Shown: positions 5,682 through 8,779 of the stretch, in pieces
Layout: each line of letters starts with the position of its first letter
Numbering within the stretch: the first letter of the stretch is position 1
NCBI GenBank assembly: GCA_039208045.1
Contig: JBCCRH010000261.1
Location: 1 to 8,779, forward strand
Length of the DNA stretch: 8,779 nucleotides
Source of the DNA: JBCCRH01 sp039208045
GTDB taxonomy: Bacteria > Bacteroidota > Bacteroidia > Chitinophagales > Saprospiraceae
Direction: 5' to 3'
Position numbers and translations under genes: made by a program
The notes under the pieces: generated by a model
What the model was told of the DNA's origin: nothing
Database searches by the model: none
The model's input: only the letters and a program-made list of their open reading frames with translations

Positions 5682-8333
5682 ATGCGTGTACAACTCGAAA
5701 ACCTTTTCAATCCTAAGGCTATCGCACTGATTGGTGCTTCTAATCGACCAGAGTCAGTAGGTTTTTTGCTGATGCAAAATGTCGTTCAAGGCGGGTACAC
5801 GGGGCAGCTTTATCCAGTGAACCTAAAGTATGAGGAGGTGCAAGGATATAGGTGCTACGAAAAGGTGGAGGAGATCGAAAAGCCTATTGAGCTAGCCGTG
5901 ATTTGTACGCCTCCGCGTACCATTTTGGCACTACTGGAAGAATGTGAAGCGGTCGGTATTGAAAGTGTGCTCTTATTGAGCAGGCAGGTGCCGAGAGATC
6001 AATATCCAGCCATAAAGGCGAAGGCGAAGTCCCTCAAAATTCGCATCGTTGGGCCGAATAGCTTGGGAGTGCTCTCTCCAAGTTTGGGCGTCAATACTTC
6101 TTTAGAGTGGAAAATGGCGCTGCCTGGAAATATCGCCTTTATCTCTCAAAGTGGGGGGCTCGGAACGTCTATCCTAGACTGGTCTATCGCGCAGCAAGTG
6201 GGCTTTAGCCACTTCATCTCTTTGGGCGCCATGCTCGATGTGGACTTTGATGATTTGATTGACTATTTAGGAACAGATTATCGAACGAGTTGTATTTTGC
6301 TGTATCTGGAATGTGTAAATGATGCGCGTCGATTTATGAGTGCAGCAAGGGCGTTTGCGAAGCGCAAACCTATTATCGTGCTAAAGGCAGGAAAAGGCGG
6401 AAATGCTACTACTGCGCGCTCACATACAGGGGCACTTGTGGGTGATGACGCTGTTGCAGATGCTGCTTTTCAGCGGGCGGGAATCATTCGAGTGGACACT
6501 TTGGCGCAGCTTTTCCATTGTGCGCAAGCACTGGCTCATCAGCCTCGGCCCAAAGGAAATCGCCTAGCTATTGTAACCAATGCGATAGGCCCTGGCTTGC
6601 TAGCGGCCGATCACTTGAAGATGAAAGGTGGAAAACTAGCCACTTTTTCACCCCAAACCATCACACAATTAGAAGAAGCTGCCATCGATACCATAGCCGG
6701 GAACAATCCAATTGTGATTACCAAAGATCAAGAAGTTACCCCCTATGAAATAGCGGTCAAAGCATGCCTGCTAGACCCTGAAGTGGATGGCGTATTAGCA
6801 ATTTTAACCCCCGAGACACGCACACCAACAGATGCCATAGCCACTGCCATGACGGCACTTTCGAAAAAATATAAAAAGACTTTGCTCACCTCCTGGATGG
6901 GGGAGCAATCGGTGCAGGAGTCGCGGGAGATTTTGGAAAGTGGTCGGGTGCCTTATTATCGGTATCCAGAGAGTGCGGTAGTGGTTTTTTTGAAGATGTA
7001 TGAGCATCACCGTATCCTGGAATTACTATATGAAACCCCCTCTGCTAATCCTTTGGCTTCTACGCCCGATCGAGCACAGGCGTTATCGATTTTGGAGGTG
7101 GCGCTTGCCGAAAATCGCAACCAACTCTCCGAGGTGGAAGCGCGGCAGTTGATGCAGGCTTATCAGATTTTACCGACGGTGTACCAACTGGTACATGAGG
7201 TAGAAGAAGCAGTGGTAGTAGCCGCTAAGATAGGCTATCCCGTAGTATTGAAGATTGCTTCACCCGATATTATTCACAAAACAGAAGTGAAAGGCGTCCG
7301 CTTAAATATCATTGGGGAGCAGGCATTGCGAGCGACCTTTGCAGATATGCTACAGCAGGTAGCGTTACTACGTCCAAAGGCGCGCGTGCAAGGGGTGATT
7401 ATTGAAAAAATGGTCAATAAAGATTTTGAGCTACTCATTGGAGCGAAACGAGATGAGCAGTTTGGGCCAGTGGTTGTATTCGGAAAAGGAGGAATTGGGG
7501 TAGAGGTGTATCGCGATATTCAGATGGGTTTGCCCCCTTTGAATATGGCCCTAGCTCACCATATTGTTAGCCGCACACAGCTCTTCCCCTTGCTGCAAGG
7601 CTACAAAGGACAAGCGGGGGTAGAGCTCGACTACTTAGCCGCACTGCTGTGCAATTTTTCGAGTCTTTTAATTGATTTCCCAGTTATTCAAGAGATAGAT
7701 ATCAATCCTTTTGTAGTGGATGAAGAAGGAGGGCTAGCCCTCGACGCGCATATCGTCTTAGATCCCGATGCACATCAACCCACCAAGCCTTACGACCATC
7801 TGGCCATTACGCCTTACCCTGCTCATTTCACGAAAGTGATACAGCTCCGCAACGGCCAAGAAGCCCTACTACGCCCCATTCGCCCAGAAGACGAACCCAT
7901 GGAAATGCGAATGCTAGAAGATGTATCCAAACAGTCTTTATACTATCGCTTTTTTGGGTATATCCCCAATATTGACCATGAATTTTTATCGCGTTTCACC
8001 CATATCGACTACGATCGAGAAATGGCCATTATTGCCGAAATAGAAGTGGAAGGGGAACAACGTATGATTGGGGTGGTGCGCGTTATAGCGGATGCTTGGC
8101 AAGAAGGCGCGGAGTATGCTATTGTGATTGCCGATCCTTGGCAAGGGCAGGGCCTCGGAGGGCAAATGACCGATTTTATCCTGGAGGTAGCCAAAGCAAT
8201 GGGCCTTAAGTTTATCTATGCTTCTGTCCTATCGACCAATGAGGGTATGATTCGATTGTTCAAAAGCCGAGGCTTTTCCTTAGAGCGAGAAGAATTTGAT
8301 ACCTACAATGTTCACTTAGACCTACTCAAGTAG
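5682..8333 (+). CDS. Pat/PatZ-like protein acetyltransferase: ADP-forming acyl-CoA synthetase domains fused to GNAT
   Basis: 883 residues, about the length of E. coli PatZ and Salmonella Pat, with the same domain order. Residues 1-100 are a CoA-binding Rossmann domain (ALIGASNRPESVG); about 145-450 are succinyl-CoA-ligase-like (ISQSGGLGTSILDW at 154-167, ILLYLE, DARRF, SHTGAL at 247-252); about 487-700 are ATP-grasp (VVLKIASPDIIHKTEVKGV, GKGGIGVEVY, EIDINP at 671-676); about 717-881 are GNAT. The GNAT part has the acetyl-CoA loop QGQGLG (821-826), E811 as likely general base, and the Pat-like stretch LYYRFFGY...HIDYDREMA. It should acetylate lysines of metabolic enzymes, with the synthetase-like half sensing or making acyl-CoA. 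Unlike E. coli PatZ as I recall it, H248 of SHTGAL and N675 of EIDINP are kept, so acyl-CoA synthetase activity may survive. The ATG at 5682 matches the family start; the upstream GTG at 5580 lies inside the deacetylase gene. The end overlaps the convergent transporter gene. Confidence 0.92.
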   Translation: MRVQLENLFNPKAIALIGASNRPESVGFLLMQNVVQGGYTGQLYPVNLKYEEVQGYRCYEKVEEIEKPIELAVICTPPRTILALLEECEAVGIESVLLLSRQVPRDQYPAIKAKAKSLKIRIVGPNSLGVLSPSLGVNTSLEWKMALPGNIAFISQSGGLGTSILDWSIAQQVGFSHFISLGAMLDVDFDDLIDYLGTDYRTSCILLYLECVNDARRFMSAARAFAKRKPIIVLKAGKGGNATTARSHTGALVGDDAVADAAFQRAGIIRVDTLAQLFHCAQALAHQPRPKGNRLAIVTNAIGPGLLAADHLKMKGGKLATFSPQTITQLEEAAIDTIAGNNPIVITKDQEVTPYEIAVKACLLDPEVDGVLAILTPETRTPTDAIATAMTALSKKYKKTLLTSWMGEQSVQESREILESGRVPYYRYPESAVVVFLKMYEHHRILELLYETPSANPLASTPDRAQALSILEVALAENRNQLSEVEARQLMQAYQILPTVYQLVHEVEEAVVVAAKIGYPVVLKIASPDIIHKTEVKGVRLNIIGEQALRATFADMLQQVALLRPKARVQGVIIEKMVNKDFELLIGAKRDEQFGPVVVFGKGGIGVEVYRDIQMGLPPLNMALAHHIVSRTQLFPLLQGYKGQAGVELDYLAALLCNFSSLLIDFPVIQEIDINPFVVDEEGGLALDAHIVLDPDAHQPTKPYDHLAITPYPAHFTKVIQLRNGQEALLRPIRPEDEPMEMRMLEDVSKQSLYYRFFGYIPNIDHEFLSRFTHIDYDREMAIIAEIEVEGEQRMIGVVRVIADAWQEGAEYAIVIADPWQGQGLGGQMTDFILEVAKAMGLKFIYASVLSTNEGMIRLFKSRGFSLEREEFDTYNVHLDLLK

Positions 8334-8779
8334 ACACCTACTAAGATGAGAAACATACCTAAAAAGTGTAAGATGGTAATCGACTCACCATCTACTAAAC
8401 CCCAACCGACCGCCACTGCGGGCACCAAGTAGCTCACCATAGAAGAAAACAAGGGCGTTGTCATCTGGATAAGCTTAAAGAAAATAACACTAGCCAGCAC
8501 TGTGGAGGCCAAAGCCAAAATTACGATGTACCCAACTGCTTCCCAGGCATTTTCGTCCGTCTCTAAGACAGTGGTAAAGTCAGTAGTGAAGAGCATTATT
8601 GTAGCCGGGATTCCAACCATAATAAAAGAAACGGCACTGATGGTAAGCGAAGGAGTATTCTGAAAAAAGTAGCCCACCACATTGGAGCTGGTGGCATAAC
8701 AAAAGCAGGCCAGTAGCACAAACAGGCTGTACCATAAATTGCCCTGTAGCCCCACTTCATTCCCCAATAAAATCAGACA
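8312..8779 (-). CDS. EamA/DMT-family transporter, C-terminal half (5' end beyond window)
   Basis: Inner-membrane protein of the drug/metabolite transporter superfamily; substrate unknown. 155 residues are visible from the right edge to the TGA stop, and the frame is still open at the edge, so the TTG codon near 8767 is not the start. About five hydrophobic segments can be seen (roughly visible residues 16-33, 46-66, 81-101, 107-130 and 133-150), which is one EamA repeat; the full protein of about 300 residues would hold two. YLVPAVAVGWGLVDGE (117-132) is the typical penultimate-helix motif, with the conserved proline and the glutamate at its end, and the protein closes with GMFLILVGVYLSRSK. 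The last seven codons and stop are antisense to the end of the acetyltransferase gene, with no intergenic terminator between them. Confidence 0.88.
   Translation of the reverse strand, partial: CLILLGNEVGLQGNLWYSLFVLLACFCYATSSNVVGYFFQNTPSLTISAVSFIMVGIPATIMLFTTDFTTVLETDENAWEAVGYIVILALASTVLASVIFFKLIQMTTPLFSSMVSYLVPAVAVGWGLVDGESITILHFLGMFLILVGVYLSRSK

Overview
The window looks like chromosomal DNA from a member of the Bacteroidota; a marine or environmental Saprospira-like lineage is only a guess. The reasons are the SulP transporter type with its N-terminal PLCLGIALASG signature, the scarcity of Shine-Dalgarno sequences (starts follow A-rich stretches), exact TAnnTTTG-type -7 boxes in the one divergent intergenic region, and mid-range base composition. 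Coding density is high. No tRNA, rRNA, insertion sequence, phage gene or CRISPR array is visible.

Layout. (1) Positions 3-1625, plus: a SulP-family anion transporter whose first codons lie off the left edge, followed by a clear intrinsic terminator at 1675-1710. (2) 1747-2292, plus: a small monoheme cytochrome c lipoprotein. (3) 2270-2953, minus: a type II 2-haloacid dehalogenase of the HAD superfamily, convergent with and overlapping the cytochrome gene. (4) 2954-3064: a divergent promoter region with two overlapping -7 boxes. (5) 3065-4615, 4709-5665 and 5682-8333, all plus: an AMP-forming fatty-acyl-CoA ligase, a histone-deacetylase-family protein, and an 883-residue protein fusing an ADP-forming acyl-CoA synthetase to a GNAT acetyltransferase. 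(6) 8312-8779, minus: the C-terminal half of an EamA/DMT transporter, cut by the right edge and overlapping the acetyltransferase end.

The most interesting part is the run 3065-8333. It puts an acyl-CoA ligase, a zinc deacylase and a Pat/PatZ-like lysine acetyltransferase in one transcriptional direction. This is the logic of Bacillus acuABC/acsA and of Salmonella Pat/CobB/Acs: a synthetase switched off by acylation of its catalytic lysine and switched on again by a deacylase. Here the components are different: the ligase is of fatty-acid type rather than Acs, the writer is PatZ-like, and the eraser is HDAC-type. The ligase carries a PX4GK motif around its catalytic lysine, as in known Pat substrates. 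The writer also appears to keep acyl-CoA synthetase catalytic residues that E. coli PatZ has lost. The functional link is inference from gene order and motifs.
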